This document shows positions 41,846-50,132 of a DNA stretch of 64,000 bases, piece after piece (positions within the stretch are counted from its first letter, which is position 1; the number at the start of each line of letters is the position of its first letter). A model generated the notes under the pieces. The model saw only the letters and a list, made by a program, of their open reading frames with translations. It did not search any database and was not told where the DNA came from. A program made the position numbers and the translations under genes. The stretch covers positions 930,001 through 994,000 of the forward strand of contig NZ_AP027149.1 of NCBI RefSeq assembly GCF_027925445.1, read 5' to 3'. This DNA comes from Methylocystis bryophila (GTDB lineage: Bacteria; Pseudomonadota; Alphaproteobacteria; Rhizobiales; Beijerinckiaceae).

Positions 41846-42595
41846 TTACGCGTCGAAGCCGCCGTCGCCGCCGCCATCGTCATAGTCGCCCGAATCCCAA
41901 TCGGCGTCCTGCGCCCCGGAGGTATCGTCGTCGGGCCCATATGAGGCGTCGCCCGAGTGATTATCGCCGCCCGATGAGTCGTCGTAATAATTGTTGACGA
42001 TGGTCGTTTCGTTCAGCCCCCCAGGGTGGAAGCCCGCGTCCATGCCTAAGCCGCCCATCCCGCCGCCGTGGAAGAGGTTGCGGATGCCGTCGGCAAGCAG
42101 CACGCCGCCCGCGACGCCCGCCGCCGTTCCGAGCGCGCCCTTCAGAAACCCGCCGCCGGGCGCCGGAGCGGCGCCGGGCGCTTGTCCGAAGCCGCCAGGA
42201 GGGGCATAGCCCGGTTGACCATAGCCTTGTTGCGGAGGCGGCGCGCCCCAGGGTCCGCCCTGCGGCGGAGCGTAGCCTTGCGGCGGCGGGGCGGGGCGCT
42301 GCGGGGGCTGCGGAGCGCCGGCTCCGCCGAACAGGCCTCCAAGGAAGCCGCCCGACGGCTTCGACTGCGATTCGAGCTCTCGGACGCGGTTTTCGAGCTG
42401 CTGGATCTTTTCATTCGCCGACCGCAGCGCGAAATCCTGCACAATCACTGTCTGCGCGAGCAGATAAGGGGCCTCGGGCTGCGCCTTCACTTGCTCGGCG
42501 ATGAAATTCTCGGCCTCCTTGTCGCGCGGCGCATTCGAGTTGGCCTTGACGCGATCGAACAGGCCGGCGAGCAGCTTGGCTTCTTCGGGGGACAT
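41846..42595 (-). CDS. DUF2076-family protein
   Basis: This 249-residue protein matches the DUF2076 family. It starts 'MSPEEAKLLAGLFDRVKAN', continues with 'EAENFIAEQVKAQPEAPYLLAQTVIVQ' (in two parts) and a heptad-rich helix 'IQQLENRVRELE'. A long Gly/Pro/Gln-rich linker follows, then a glycine-rich hydrophobic stretch 'GFLKGALGTAAGVAGGVLLA' and an acidic, disordered tail ending DGGFDA. Relatives are thought to be periplasmic or membrane-attached, but their role is unknown. The ATG at 42595 has GGAGAG upstream; the longer frame is not supported. Confidence 0.82.
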   Translation of the reverse strand: MSPEEAKLLAGLFDRVKANSNAPRDKEAENFIAEQVKAQPEAPYLLAQTVIVQDFALRSANEKIQQLENRVRELESQSKPSGGFLGGLFGGAGAPQPPQRPAPPPQGYAPPQGGPWGAPPPQQGYGQPGYAPPGGFGQAPGAAPAPGGGFLKGALGTAAGVAGGVLLADGIRNLFHGGGMGGLGMDAGFHPGGLNETTIVNNYYDDSSGGDNHSGDASYGPDDDTSGAQDADWDSGDYDDGGGDGGFDA

Positions 42596-42812
42596 GGATC
42601 TCTCCAATCTGAACCGCGCCCTGCGGCGCAGCGCCGTGGATATGGGAACGAGTCCCAGGGACGCCAAGGGGGACGACTCGGGTATCGCCCGTGCGGGTAC
42701 GAACCAACTCCCGCCGAGGACGTTCATTGCAAAGATGTAACGCCCGCGCGTCCGTGTCGAGGGGGCGGCGGGTCGAAGAGCGGCTCACAACGGAAGAAAC
42801 GAGGAAAACCGA

Positions 42813-44036
42813 GTGAAAGCATCGATCTCGCCCTGGCGCTCGTTATGGCTTTCGCCCGGCGACACGATTGCGCGCGTCGTCGCCGAAAATCCGCGCCGCA
42901 ACGTCCTGGCGCTCGCGGCCGTCAGCGGCGCCGTGGAGGCGCTTTGTCTTCTCGACGGAGAGCTGCTTGGCGCGCCCCTGGCTTCCCTCCCGCAGGCCTC
43001 CAACGTCCCGGTCCTTGTCCTGGTTACGGTCGCGGGCGCGCTCGGCGGCGTCGTCAACCTCTATCTCTCGGGCTTTCTCATCAACCTAGCCGCGCGTCTC
43101 TTTGACGGCGAGGGATCGCCTCTGACGACGCGCGCGGCGCTCGCCTGGAGTTCGCCGCCTTCCGCGCTGGGCGGCGCGCTCGCCCTCCTTTTCAGGGCCT
43201 TGGGAGCCTGGGGGATCGGCGCCGGCGACACTTTTTCCGTCCTCGCCTCAGCCGCGCCTTTGACCTTCGAGCTCTGGGGATGGGTCGCGGCTGTCGCGAT
43301 GGTCGCGCGGGTGCAGCGCTTCTCCTGGCCGAACGCGCTGGTGGCGCTTTCTCTCGTCGAAATCGTTGCGGCGGTTGTGCTCGCCCTGACAGTGCGGACC
43401 TTTCTCTTTCAGCCTTTCAACGCGCCGAGCCGATCGATGGAGCCGACGCTGCTCGTCGGCGACTATTTCTTCGTGAACAAATTCGCTTACGGCTATAGCC
43501 GCTTTTCCTTGCCACTCGCGGCGCCGATCATTTCGGGCAGATTATTCGCAGCCGAGCCCAAGCGCGGCGACGTGGTGGTCTTCGCCCTGCCGAGAGACCC
43601 GCAGACAGCCTATGTCAAGCGCATCATCGGCCTGCCGGGCGACCGGGTTCAGCTCATCGCCGGACGGCTCTACATCAATGGCGAGATCGTTCCGCGGCGG
43701 GCCGTTTCGGGCGCGAGCGAAGACGGCGCCGTCCCGACCTATGAGGAGACGCTGCCCGGCGGCGTCGTTCATTCCATCGCCGAGGAGTTCGGCGATGCAG
43801 CCTTCCTGGACAACACCGAGGTTTTCGAGGTCCCGCCCGGCTCCTATTTCGTCCTCGGCGACAACCGGGACAATTCGATGGACTCGCGCGTGAGCCCGGA
43901 AAAAAAGGGGATCGGCTATGTGCCTTTCGAGAATCTCATCGGCCGGGTCGCCTGGGTCTTCTTCTCGCTTCAACCCGCAGAAGACGGAAAGCGAAGAAGC
44001 GTCCGCGGCGAGAGAGCAGGGCGCCTCGTGCGCTGA
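42813..44036 (+). CDS. lepB: Signal peptidase I fused to an N-terminal Yip1-like membrane domain
   Basis: This 407-residue protein combines two parts. Residues 1-170 hold four or five membrane helices and begin 'SLWLSPGDTIARVVAENPRR', which resembles bacterial Yip1-domain proteins. Residues 180-400 form a complete signal peptidase I: helix 'VVLALTVRTFLFQPFNAPS', catalytic S208 in 'SRSMEPTLLVGDYFFVNKF', general base K269 in 'AYVKRIIGLPGDRVQ' and 'FVLGDNRDNSMDSR'. The enzyme cleaves signal peptides from exported proteins at the outer face of the inner membrane. Ordinary alphaproteobacterial LepB has about 250 residues, so the front half is additional. The start is GTG with GAGG 8 nt upstream. 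Confidence 0.9.
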   Translation: MKASISPWRSLWLSPGDTIARVVAENPRRNVLALAAVSGAVEALCLLDGELLGAPLASLPQASNVPVLVLVTVAGALGGVVNLYLSGFLINLAARLFDGEGSPLTTRAALAWSSPPSALGGALALLFRALGAWGIGAGDTFSVLASAAPLTFELWGWVAAVAMVARVQRFSWPNALVALSLVEIVAAVVLALTVRTFLFQPFNAPSRSMEPTLLVGDYFFVNKFAYGYSRFSLPLAAPIISGRLFAAEPKRGDVVVFALPRDPQTAYVKRIIGLPGDRVQLIAGRLYINGEIVPRRAVSGASEDGAVPTYEETLPGGVVHSIAEEFGDAAFLDNTEVFEVPPGSYFVLGDNRDNSMDSRVSPEKKGIGYVPFENLIGRVAWVFFSLQPAEDGKRRSVRGERAGRLVR

Positions 44037-44148
44037 ATGCGCATATCGCTCGAACGGCGTCGTTCGAGCGATAAGAGGGCGCGTCAGCTTCGGTTGCGGG
44101 TCGAGTCTTGCGAAATTCCCGGGCGCGAACCTCGGGCTGCTCGGGGTC

Positions 44149-45294
44149 TCAGCCGGCGGTCTCCTGCTCCTCGCGCACGGTCATGGCGTTGCCGTGCCAA
44201 ACGAAGTCGTCGAAGAGGCATGCGTCGAGGAACATCACCGGCAACATCGCGTCGCGAATGAGCATGGCGAAGGGGAAGCGCCATCCGCGCGTCCAGCCGC
44301 ACAGGCGGGCAAGTTGATACTCGCCGCAGTAGAGCGCGGCCAGAATCGAGACGGCGACGATCGCCGCGAGCCAAGGGCCCTCCAGGATCTCCGCGGAATA
44401 GGCGCCGAGCAGCACCGGCATGAAGGCGCCGTTTTGGAATTCGGGAATGAAATAGCCCGGGAAGGTCACGCGCCGCAGTCGGGACCAGCGCACATGGCGG
44501 GAGTAAACCTCGCGCGCCTTGCGCGGACCGAGCGGCTGCTCGAAGGGCATGTCGACGAGGCGGATCTTCATGCCTTGCGTGCGGATGATCTTGGTGGAGG
44601 CCGCGTCCTCGGCGATGTCGGAGGCGAGCGCGCGAATGCCGCCGGCGCGGTCGAGAACCTCGCGCCGCCACATCATGTTCTTTCCCTGGGCGAAGCCGAT
44701 GCCGACGGATTCCGCGCCATACTGCCAGCGCGCCTGGAAGGTGTTCAGGATGGCGCATTCCACCAGCGCCCAGAATCCATGCGGACGCGACCCGATGGGC
44801 ATCGACACGGTCATCGCTGTCTCGTCATCGACGAAGGCAGCCAGCATGGTTTGAATATAGTCGCGCGGCGGCAGCGCATTGGAATCCGCGAGGATCACAA
44901 GGCGGTGCTTGGCGGCGTCCCAGCCCTTGACGCAGTTGTTGAGCTTGGGATTGGCGCTGACATAGTCGTCGCCAATGAGCAGACGCGCGGGAATGTTCGG
45001 ATATTCGGCGATGACCTGCTGCACGAGCGGAATGATCGGATCGTGCGGCGCTTGCACGCAGAAGACCACCTCATAATCAGGATAGTCGAGCTCGAAGCTC
45101 GCGCGCAATGTCTCCTCGCTGAAGGCCTCGATCCCCCGCAACGGACGCACGAGCGACACCGGCGGCGCAGAAGCGGGCGGCGGAAGGTTGCGTTCACGCG
45201 CCCGGCACTTGCGGGCCGTCACGCTCATCGCGAAAAAATTGAGACAGAGAAGAACCAGGCACCAAGCGGCGCAGAAATAAGCGACCATCGTCAT
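44149..45294 (-). CDS. GT21-family glycosyltransferase (ceramide glucosyltransferase / HpnI-like)
   Basis: This 381-residue membrane glycosyltransferase has the GT21 signature set: 'VSLVRPLRGIE', 'LVILADSNALPP', 'GKNMMWRREVLDRAGG', 'EDAASTKIIRTQG' and the late 'RHVRWSRLRR', equivalent to the (Q/R)xxRW motif. One helix lies at the N terminus and two or three near the C terminus. Relatives transfer sugars to ceramide, or, as HpnI, N-acetylglucosamine to bacteriohopanetetrol in hopanoid side-chain synthesis. No other hopanoid gene is in view, so I leave the acceptor open. M1 at 45294 or M3 at 45288 can start. Confidence 0.85.
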   Translation of the reverse strand: MTMVAYFCAAWCLVLLCLNFFAMSVTARKCRARERNLPPPASAPPVSLVRPLRGIEAFSEETLRASFELDYPDYEVVFCVQAPHDPIIPLVQQVIAEYPNIPARLLIGDDYVSANPKLNNCVKGWDAAKHRLVILADSNALPPRDYIQTMLAAFVDDETAMTVSMPIGSRPHGFWALVECAILNTFQARWQYGAESVGIGFAQGKNMMWRREVLDRAGGIRALASDIAEDAASTKIIRTQGMKIRLVDMPFEQPLGPRKAREVYSRHVRWSRLRRVTFPGYFIPEFQNGAFMPVLLGAYSAEILEGPWLAAIVAVSILAALYCGEYQLARLCGWTRGWRFPFAMLIRDAMLPVMFLDACLFDDFVWHGNAMTVREEQETAG

Positions 45295-45535
45295 TGCGGC
45301 TTCTCGTTCCTTTTTCCAATTTCCGTGGGACGCGGTAAGGTTGCGTCAACCCGCGGGCGTCATGGCGCGCAGGCGCGCCCGCCGCCGATGCGGCCAAGCC
45401 GGGTCAGTGCGCAGACCCGGTCGGGGCAGCGTCAATATTCCGCCTGACATTTGTCCCGCATCTTGGCAGAAAGGCCTGAGTTCGAAGGCCCGGATCCGCC
45501 GTGTGTCCTTGGGAACATCGCGTCGAAGCTTGCTC

Positions 45536-46882
45536 ATGACCGCTCCAATCGTACGATTCGCCCCCTCGCCCACGGGACGCATACACATCGGCAACGCACG
45601 CGTGGCGCTGTTCAACGCCCTGTTTGCCGTGACGCAACATGGAAGATTCGTGCTTCGTTTCGATGACACCGATTTCGCCCGGTCAACCGCGGCGTTCGCG
45701 CGGGAAATCGAAATCGATCTGGCCTGGCTCGGGCTGAAGCCCGACCTGGTCGTGCGACAGTCGGAACGCGGCGCGCTCTACGATGCTGCTGCAGCGCAGC
45801 TTAAGGAGCAGGGGAGGCTCTACCCCTGCTTCGAGACCGCGGAAGAATTGGAAAAGCGGCGCAAGCTTCAACAGGCGCGGGGGCTGCCGCCGGTTTACGA
45901 CCGCGCGGCGCTCAAGCTCTCGGAGGCGGACCGCGAGCGCCTCGAGGCTGAGGGTCGTCGCCCACACTGGCGTTTTCTTCTCGAGCCCAAGACCGTCGCC
46001 TGGCGCGACCTCATTCGCGGCGACGCGCATATCGACTGCGCGTCGCTCTCCGACCCGGTGCTGATCCGCGAGGACGGTAGCTATCTCTACACGCTCCCTT
46101 CGGTCGTCGACGACATCGACATGCAGATCACGCACATCATCCGGGGCGAGGATCATGTCACCAACACCGCGGTGCAGTTGCAGCTCTTCGAGGCGCTGGC
46201 GGCGGATTGGCCGGCGCCGCAATTCGCGCATCACAATCTGCTGATCTCGAGCGAAGGGGAGGGGCTCTCGAAGCGCACGGGCGCGCTCTCGATCGCGTCG
46301 TTGCGCGAGGAAGGCTACGAGGCGCTGGCCGTGGCGGCGCTTGCGACGCTGACGGGCTCCTCGGAAGCCGTGCGCGCGGTGCGTTCGCTCGATGAGCTCG
46401 CCGAGCATTTCGACCTCGCGCATGTGTCGCGCAATCCGGCGCGGTTCGATCCTTCCGACCTCGACGCCTTGACGCATCGCGCCCTCGCGCTTCTCACCTT
46501 CGAGGACGTGCGCGAGCGATTGGCGCCGCATGACATCGTCGGCTTCAAGGCGGAGCCCTTCTGGCTCGCCGTGCGTGGCAATCTGGCGCGTTTTTCCGAT
46601 GCGCTCGAATGGTGGCGCGTCGTCGAGGGCGAAATCGAGCCCTTGCGGGAGGACCTGGGGTTCCTTGAAGAAGCGCGCGCGCTGCTGCCCGAGGAGCCGT
46701 GGGACGGCGAGACCTGGAGTCGTTGGACGGAGGCGATCAAGGCGAAGACGGGCCGCAAGGGGCGCGCGCTGTTTCACCCGCTGCGGCTCGCCTTGACCGG
46801 CGCGGAGAAGGGTCCGGAACTCGCGGCGCTGCTGCCGCTGATCGGCCACGCCCGCGCCGCGGCCCGCCTTGGAGGGGAGTGA
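45536..46882 (+). CDS. gltX: Glutamyl-tRNA synthetase
   Basis: This enzyme of 448 residues charges tRNA with glutamate (and tRNA-Gln in organisms using the amidotransferase route). It has the class I motifs 'FAPSPTGRIHIGNARVAL', where HIGN stands for HIGH, and 'GEGLSKRTGALS', the KMSKS-type loop. It also has 'YTLPSVVDDIDMQITHIIRG', typical of the family, and a helical anticodon-binding end. Many alphaproteobacteria have two gltX genes; the short length suggests this is the second type. The ATG at 45536 immediately precedes 'TAPIVRFAPSPTG' and fits the family start. Confidence 0.94.
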   Translation: MTAPIVRFAPSPTGRIHIGNARVALFNALFAVTQHGRFVLRFDDTDFARSTAAFAREIEIDLAWLGLKPDLVVRQSERGALYDAAAAQLKEQGRLYPCFETAEELEKRRKLQQARGLPPVYDRAALKLSEADRERLEAEGRRPHWRFLLEPKTVAWRDLIRGDAHIDCASLSDPVLIREDGSYLYTLPSVVDDIDMQITHIIRGEDHVTNTAVQLQLFEALAADWPAPQFAHHNLLISSEGEGLSKRTGALSIASLREEGYEALAVAALATLTGSSEAVRAVRSLDELAEHFDLAHVSRNPARFDPSDLDALTHRALALLTFEDVRERLAPHDIVGFKAEPFWLAVRGNLARFSDALEWWRVVEGEIEPLREDLGFLEEARALLPEEPWDGETWSRWTEAIKAKTGRKGRALFHPLRLALTGAEKGPELAALLPLIGHARAAARLGGE

Positions 46883-46990
46883 GCCGACGCCCCGAGGCTC
46901 CCGATCCGAGTGGATCTGAGCCGCGGCCTGCGCTCAGTCTTGCCCCTGAAGGATGCGGCCGCCAAGAGAAGCGGCCGCTGCGCGCTGCGC

Positions 46991-47093
46991 CCGCAACCCT
47001 TTCTTCATTTCCGCCGGGCGCGAATCGCGCGGGCCCGATTCGGTCCTGCTTCGTTGACGGTCTGTGCGAAAAATCCCGCAGCGGGACGAGGCG
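46991..47093. repeat. Direct repeat, unit 1
   Basis: This unit starts CGCAACCCTTTCTTCAT and contains GGCGCGAATCGC and CCCGATTCGG, then GTGCGAAAAATCCCGC. It matches unit 2 at about 75-80% by eye. Confidence 0.55.
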
Positions 47094-47143
47094 GGCGATC
47101 TACGGTTAAGCTCCCGATAACCGTCACCGTGGCCCGAATGCGT

Positions 47144-47244
47144 CCGCAAGGTTTTCTTCATCTCCGGCCGGCGCGAATCGCAGGCTCCCGATTCGGACCG
47201 GGTTCGTTCCGGCTTCGTGCGAAAATTCCCCGCATGGGACGCGG
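47144..47244. repeat. Direct repeat, unit 2
   Basis: This unit starts CGCAAGGTTTTCTTCAT and contains GGCGCGAATCGC, CCCGATTCGG and GTGCGAAAATTCCCCGC in the same order as unit 1. It ends close to the MerR stop codon. Confidence 0.55.
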
Positions 47245-47285
47245 CGTTGCGGGCCGGCGCAAGCTTTTGGCAAGGAAAGCCGCGG

Positions 47286-47936
47286 CTAGCCCTTGCTCAA
47301 GAGCAGCAACCGCCGCGCCTCCGCGAGATCGGCCAGAGCGAGGCGCAGCGCACGAATCTCCTCGTCCCCCAGTCCTGCGGAAAAATGCGGCTCCGGCGAA
47401 ACCACGGCTGGAAGCATGATTTTGCCGGATTGCCCGACCGGGGGCGACGCTTCGACCTCGGGCGGCTCTTCGATAGGCCCAGGCGTTTCGGCGGCGCGCG
47501 TCGTCTCCAAGGCGGGCTTTAAACCTTTAGAATCGATCACATTTTCTGCGTTCAGGCCATTCCGCATGAACGCAGCGTGATCTACGCGCGGCGTGGCCGG
47601 CGGCGGCCTCTGCGGCTCCGCCTCGTCCTCCCCCGCCTCCAAGGGCGAGGGCAAACCGCCCGCCCGGGCGCTTTCGATCACGGCGTTCACGCCGCGCTCG
47701 CGCAAGAGCCGCTGCACGCCCTTGATCGTATAACCCTGGCCATAGAGAAGCGCGCGTAGCGCGGTCGCGAGCGCCACGTCGCGCGGCCGATAGTAACGTC
47801 TCCCGCCGGCGCGCTTCATCGGCTCGAGATCCTCGAAGCGAGTCTCCCAAAATCGCAGCACATGCGGGGGCAGGTCGAGCTTTTGCGCAACCTCGCCGAT
47901 CGTCAGAAACGCCCCTTCCTGCTTTTCGATCGCCAT
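47286..47936 (-). CDS. MerR-family transcriptional regulator with a repeat-derived insert
   Basis: This 216-residue regulator has an N-terminal winged helix of the MerR type: 'LTIGEVAQKLDLPPHVLRFW', then 'LEPMKRAGGRRYYRPRDVAL' and 'GQGYTIKGVQRLLRERG'. This subgroup is conserved in alphaproteobacteria, usually beside ihfA, but ihfA is not adjacent here. The middle linker is Pro/Glu-rich. Residues 117-142 ('RVDHAAFMRNGLNAENVIDS...') are encoded by DNA that matches the family B repeat, so a mobile palindromic element appears to have been taken into the coding frame. The C terminus holds a helix, 'EEIRALRLALADLAEARRLL'. Confidence 0.85.
   Translation of the reverse strand: MAIEKQEGAFLTIGEVAQKLDLPPHVLRFWETRFEDLEPMKRAGGRRYYRPRDVALATALRALLYGQGYTIKGVQRLLRERGVNAVIESARAGGLPSPLEAGEDEAEPQRPPPATPRVDHAAFMRNGLNAENVIDSKGLKPALETTRAAETPGPIEEPPEVEASPPVGQSGKIMLPAVVSPEPHFSAGLGDEEIRALRLALADLAEARRLLLLSKG
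47511..47588 (-). repeat. Family B repeat inside the MerR coding sequence
   Basis: The segment contains CTTTAGAATCGATCACATTTTC, GCGTTCAGGC and GAACGCAGCGTGATC-type sequence, the same order as the intergenic copies at 15033 and 55072. It keeps the reading frame and adds about 26 residues to the linker of the regulator. Confidence 0.75.
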
Positions 47937-47964
47937 GCCGTCTCCTCGCCCGGGCGAATCGCCT

Positions 47965-48032
47965 TAAAGCATGTTCCGGAAAAGTGCGAAGCGGTTTTCC
48001 GATCAGGACATGCTTCAAGGTTTTGATTTGGA
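47965..48032. repeat. Dispersed palindromic repeat, family A (partial)
   Basis: It contains the first palindrome of family A (AGCATGTTCCGGAAAAGTGC...GGACATGCTT) and the link TTTTGATTTGG, but the second stem is replaced by a new one (CGATCGCGTG / CACGCGATCG). Confidence 0.7.
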
Positions 48033-48081
48033 GCTTAGTCCTTTTCGATCGCGTGATTTCCACGCGATCGGGACGCGCTCT

Positions 48082-48196
48082 CGATCACGCGGCGCTCCAG
48101 GGCGACCCGCCTGGACGTGCAAAACGTGATCGACTCCAAAGGCTTAGAGCGCGTTCCATGCGAAAGGCCGGCTTCCGCTTTCCCGCAACGCTCTAA
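48082..48196. repeat. Dispersed palindromic repeat, family B (diverged)
   Basis: It has CGATCACG, a GGCGACCCGCC-type stem, GTGATCGACTCCAAAGGCTTAGAGCGCG and the GCGAAAGGCCGG...CCCGCAACGCTCTAA stem, in the family B order. Confidence 0.65.
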
Positions 48197-48332
48197 GCCC
48201 GAACAAGAGGATACGCGCTTGCGGGCCGTTTCGCCTCCAGCGGCTGGCTCGCTCGGGCGGCCTGTGGACAAGCCGCAACGGCGATCCTAAGAGAAGCGCC
48301 GCCTTCCCCCTTTTTGGCCGAGAGTCCGCGAC

Positions 48333-49439
48333 ATGGTCGAAGTATTCCACTTCCCTCATCAAGTCCCCGACGTCGTTCATCGGCCGACGCCGCGAAACGC
48401 CATTGCGCTGCGCAACTGGCTCTATCTCGTTGCTGCTCTTGTCTTCGCGATGGTGCTTGTCGGCGGCGCGACGCGGCTCACCGAGTCGGGACTCTCGATC
48501 GTCGAATGGAAGCCGGTGACGGGCGTGATCCCGCCGCTCTCCGCCGCCGAGTGGCAGGCGGCATTCGACGACTATAAGAAGATCCCGCAGTTCGCCCAGA
48601 TGTTTCCCGACATGGACGTCGACGGCTTCAAGGCGATCTACGCCTGGGAATGGGCGCATCGTCTGCTCGGCCGTCTCATCGGGCTCGTCTTTGCGGTCGG
48701 TCTCGCCTGGTTCTGGCTCAGGGGACGCATTCCGCCGGGCTATAAGGGCAAGCTGCTGTTCATTCTGGCGCTCGGCGGATTGGAGGGCGTCGTCGGCTGG
48801 TGGATGGTCAAATCCGGGCTTTCCCAACGCGTCGACGTGGCGCAGGAGCGGCTCGCGATCCATCTGCTGATCGCCTCGCTGATTTTTTCCGCCTGCCTCT
48901 GGGTCGCCGGGGGGCTTGGCGAACCGCGCCCGTCCCATATCCACGCCGGCAGAGGCCGGCTTCGCTTCGTCTCGAAGCTCACCCTCGGCCTCGTCTTCAT
49001 CCAACTGGGGCTTGGCGGGCTCGTCGCGGGCCTGCGCGCGGGGCGCATCGATAACACCTGGCCGCTGATGGAAGGCGGCTTCGCGCCCTCGGTCGAGACG
49101 CTGTTCCGGCTCGATCCCTGGTGGCTCAATCTCGTCAACAACGAAGTGACCGTGCAGTTCATGCACCGGACCATGGCCTATGTCATTTTCGTGATTGTCT
49201 TCCTGCATTTGCTCGACGCTGCGGCCAATGCGACCGGCATGGCGGCGCGCGGCGCGGCGATTCTTTTCGGCCATGTGCTCGGGCAGATCGCGCTCGGCGT
49301 CGCGGCGCTCGTGCTCGTCGAGGGCTATTGGTATTGGGCGAACACGCCGCATATTCTGTTGGCGCTCGCGCATCAGGCGATCGGCGTCGCCGTGCTCGCC
49401 GTCGCGACCCTGCAGGCGCGACGGCTGCACGCGTTGTAG
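48333..49439 (+). CDS. ctaA: Haem A synthase (COX15/CtaA family)
   Basis: CtaA converts haem O to haem A for aa3-type cytochrome oxidase, by oxidising a methyl group in the inner membrane. The 368-residue protein has about eight membrane helices. Typical haem-ligand and signature regions are 'VGGATRLTESGLSIVEWKPV', 'WEWAHRLLGRLIGL', 'QRLAIHL'-like 'ERLAIHLLIASL', 'MHRTMAYVIF' and 'ALAHQAIGVAVL'. Length and pattern match the proteobacterial type 2 enzymes. No ctaB, ctaC or ctaG is adjacent. Confidence 0.95.
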   Translation: MVEVFHFPHQVPDVVHRPTPRNAIALRNWLYLVAALVFAMVLVGGATRLTESGLSIVEWKPVTGVIPPLSAAEWQAAFDDYKKIPQFAQMFPDMDVDGFKAIYAWEWAHRLLGRLIGLVFAVGLAWFWLRGRIPPGYKGKLLFILALGGLEGVVGWWMVKSGLSQRVDVAQERLAIHLLIASLIFSACLWVAGGLGEPRPSHIHAGRGRLRFVSKLTLGLVFIQLGLGGLVAGLRAGRIDNTWPLMEGGFAPSVETLFRLDPWWLNLVNNEVTVQFMHRTMAYVIFVIVFLHLLDAAANATGMAARGAAILFGHVLGQIALGVAALVLVEGYWYWANTPHILLALAHQAIGVAVLAVATLQARRLHAL

Positions 49440-49457
49440 GAGCAGTCGCCGAACGCG

Positions 49458-49862
49458 CTAAACTCGGCGGAAGCCCTCGCCCCTCTCGGCGGCATGACGT
49501 TCGGCGACGATGTCGACCATGCGCTCGGCGGCGTGGTCGCGCACTTCCTGGCTCTTGGCCTTGCTCAGCTCCTCGCTGGCTTCCTCGAGCTGGCGCTCGG
49601 CGGTGGCGAGCTTGGCGCGCAGATCGCTCAGCGAATGCGTGAGATTGTCGCGCCGCGAACGCGCCGCCCGGGCGTAGGTCGGATAGGCGAAGTGGCTGGG
49701 GTCGCTGATGTTGGCGCGCTGCTCTTCGTTCGCGATCTCGCGGTCGAGCTCGTTCGCCATGCGCGTGAATTCGGCGATCATCTGCTGCAGTTGGGCGATC
49801 CGCCGACGCTTCTCGTCGACCTGAAACTGCTTCAGGCGCACCAATGTATCTCGCGACTTCAT
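49458..49862 (-). CDS. fliJ: Flagellar export chaperone FliJ-like protein
   Basis: This protein of 134 residues is a long alpha-helical coiled coil. It starts 'MKSRDTLVRLKQFQVDEKRRRIAQLQ' (in two parts), very like FliJ of Hyphomicrobiales, and has 'HFAYPTYARAARSRRDNL', which is also typical. FliJ helps the flagellar type III export ATPase load substrates. The ATG at 49862 has GGAG 9 nt upstream; an in-frame start further upstream has no support. No other flagellar gene is in the window, so it would be an isolated member; fliI commonly adjoins it in relatives. Confidence 0.82.
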   Translation of the reverse strand: MKSRDTLVRLKQFQVDEKRRRIAQLQQMIAEFTRMANELDREIANEEQRANISDPSHFAYPTYARAARSRRDNLTHSLSDLRAKLATAERQLEEASEELSKAKSQEVRDHAAERMVDIVAERHAAERGEGFRRV

Positions 49863-50037
49863 AATCTTTTGCTCCATAACGCACGGCCGAGCCGTCACGA
49901 CGCGCCACCTTGCTTGCGAGACGGGGCGACTATGCGCGAAGGAGGTTGCGCTTTGGTTACCGCCATTTCAAATCAACGAGGAAAAGAGGTAAGCTTTTCA
50001 AATTAGACGGCGATAAGCTTTCGCTCACCAAATTCGT

Positions 50038-50095
50038 TAGAGCCTGTCCCGGAGATGTGCGCGGGGGTCTTCCGATCAGAACATGTTCTAGATCA
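50038..50095. repeat. Dispersed palindromic repeat, family A (decayed)
   Basis: It has AGAGCCTGTCCCGGAGATGTGCGCGGGGGTCTTCCGATCAGAACATG, in shorter matching pieces to family A, followed by a GGAATCGCCTGAAG piece of family B. It lies just beyond the PhoR-like gene. Confidence 0.5.
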
Positions 50096-50132
50096 TGCTG
50101 GTCGGAATCGCCTGAAGCCAGCGGGCGACGCG

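Larger units (their letters stand above)
46883..47285. other. Intergenic region with a ~100-nt direct repeat
   Basis: This 403-nt gap lies between convergent gltX and the MerR gene. It contains two diverged direct repeats at about 46991-47093 and 47144-47244, 153 nt apart. A frame at 46910-47419 reads both copies in the same phase and gives similar peptides ('RPQPFLHFRRARIARARFGP' and 'RPQGFLHLRPARIAGSRFGP'), but it runs into the MerR gene on the other strand, so I do not call it a gene. Confidence 0.5.
47937..48332. other. Repeat-filled region between the MerR gene and ctaA
   Basis: The 396 nt between these divergent genes consist mostly of a family A piece (47965-48032) and a family B copy (48082-48196), leaving about 130 nt for promoters. 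No gene is supported. Confidence 0.55.

Noticed and set aside
46910..47419. Plus-strand frame of 169 codons covering the direct repeat
   Set aside because: It runs into the MerR gene on the other strand and has no good start signal; kept only as a finding about the repeat.
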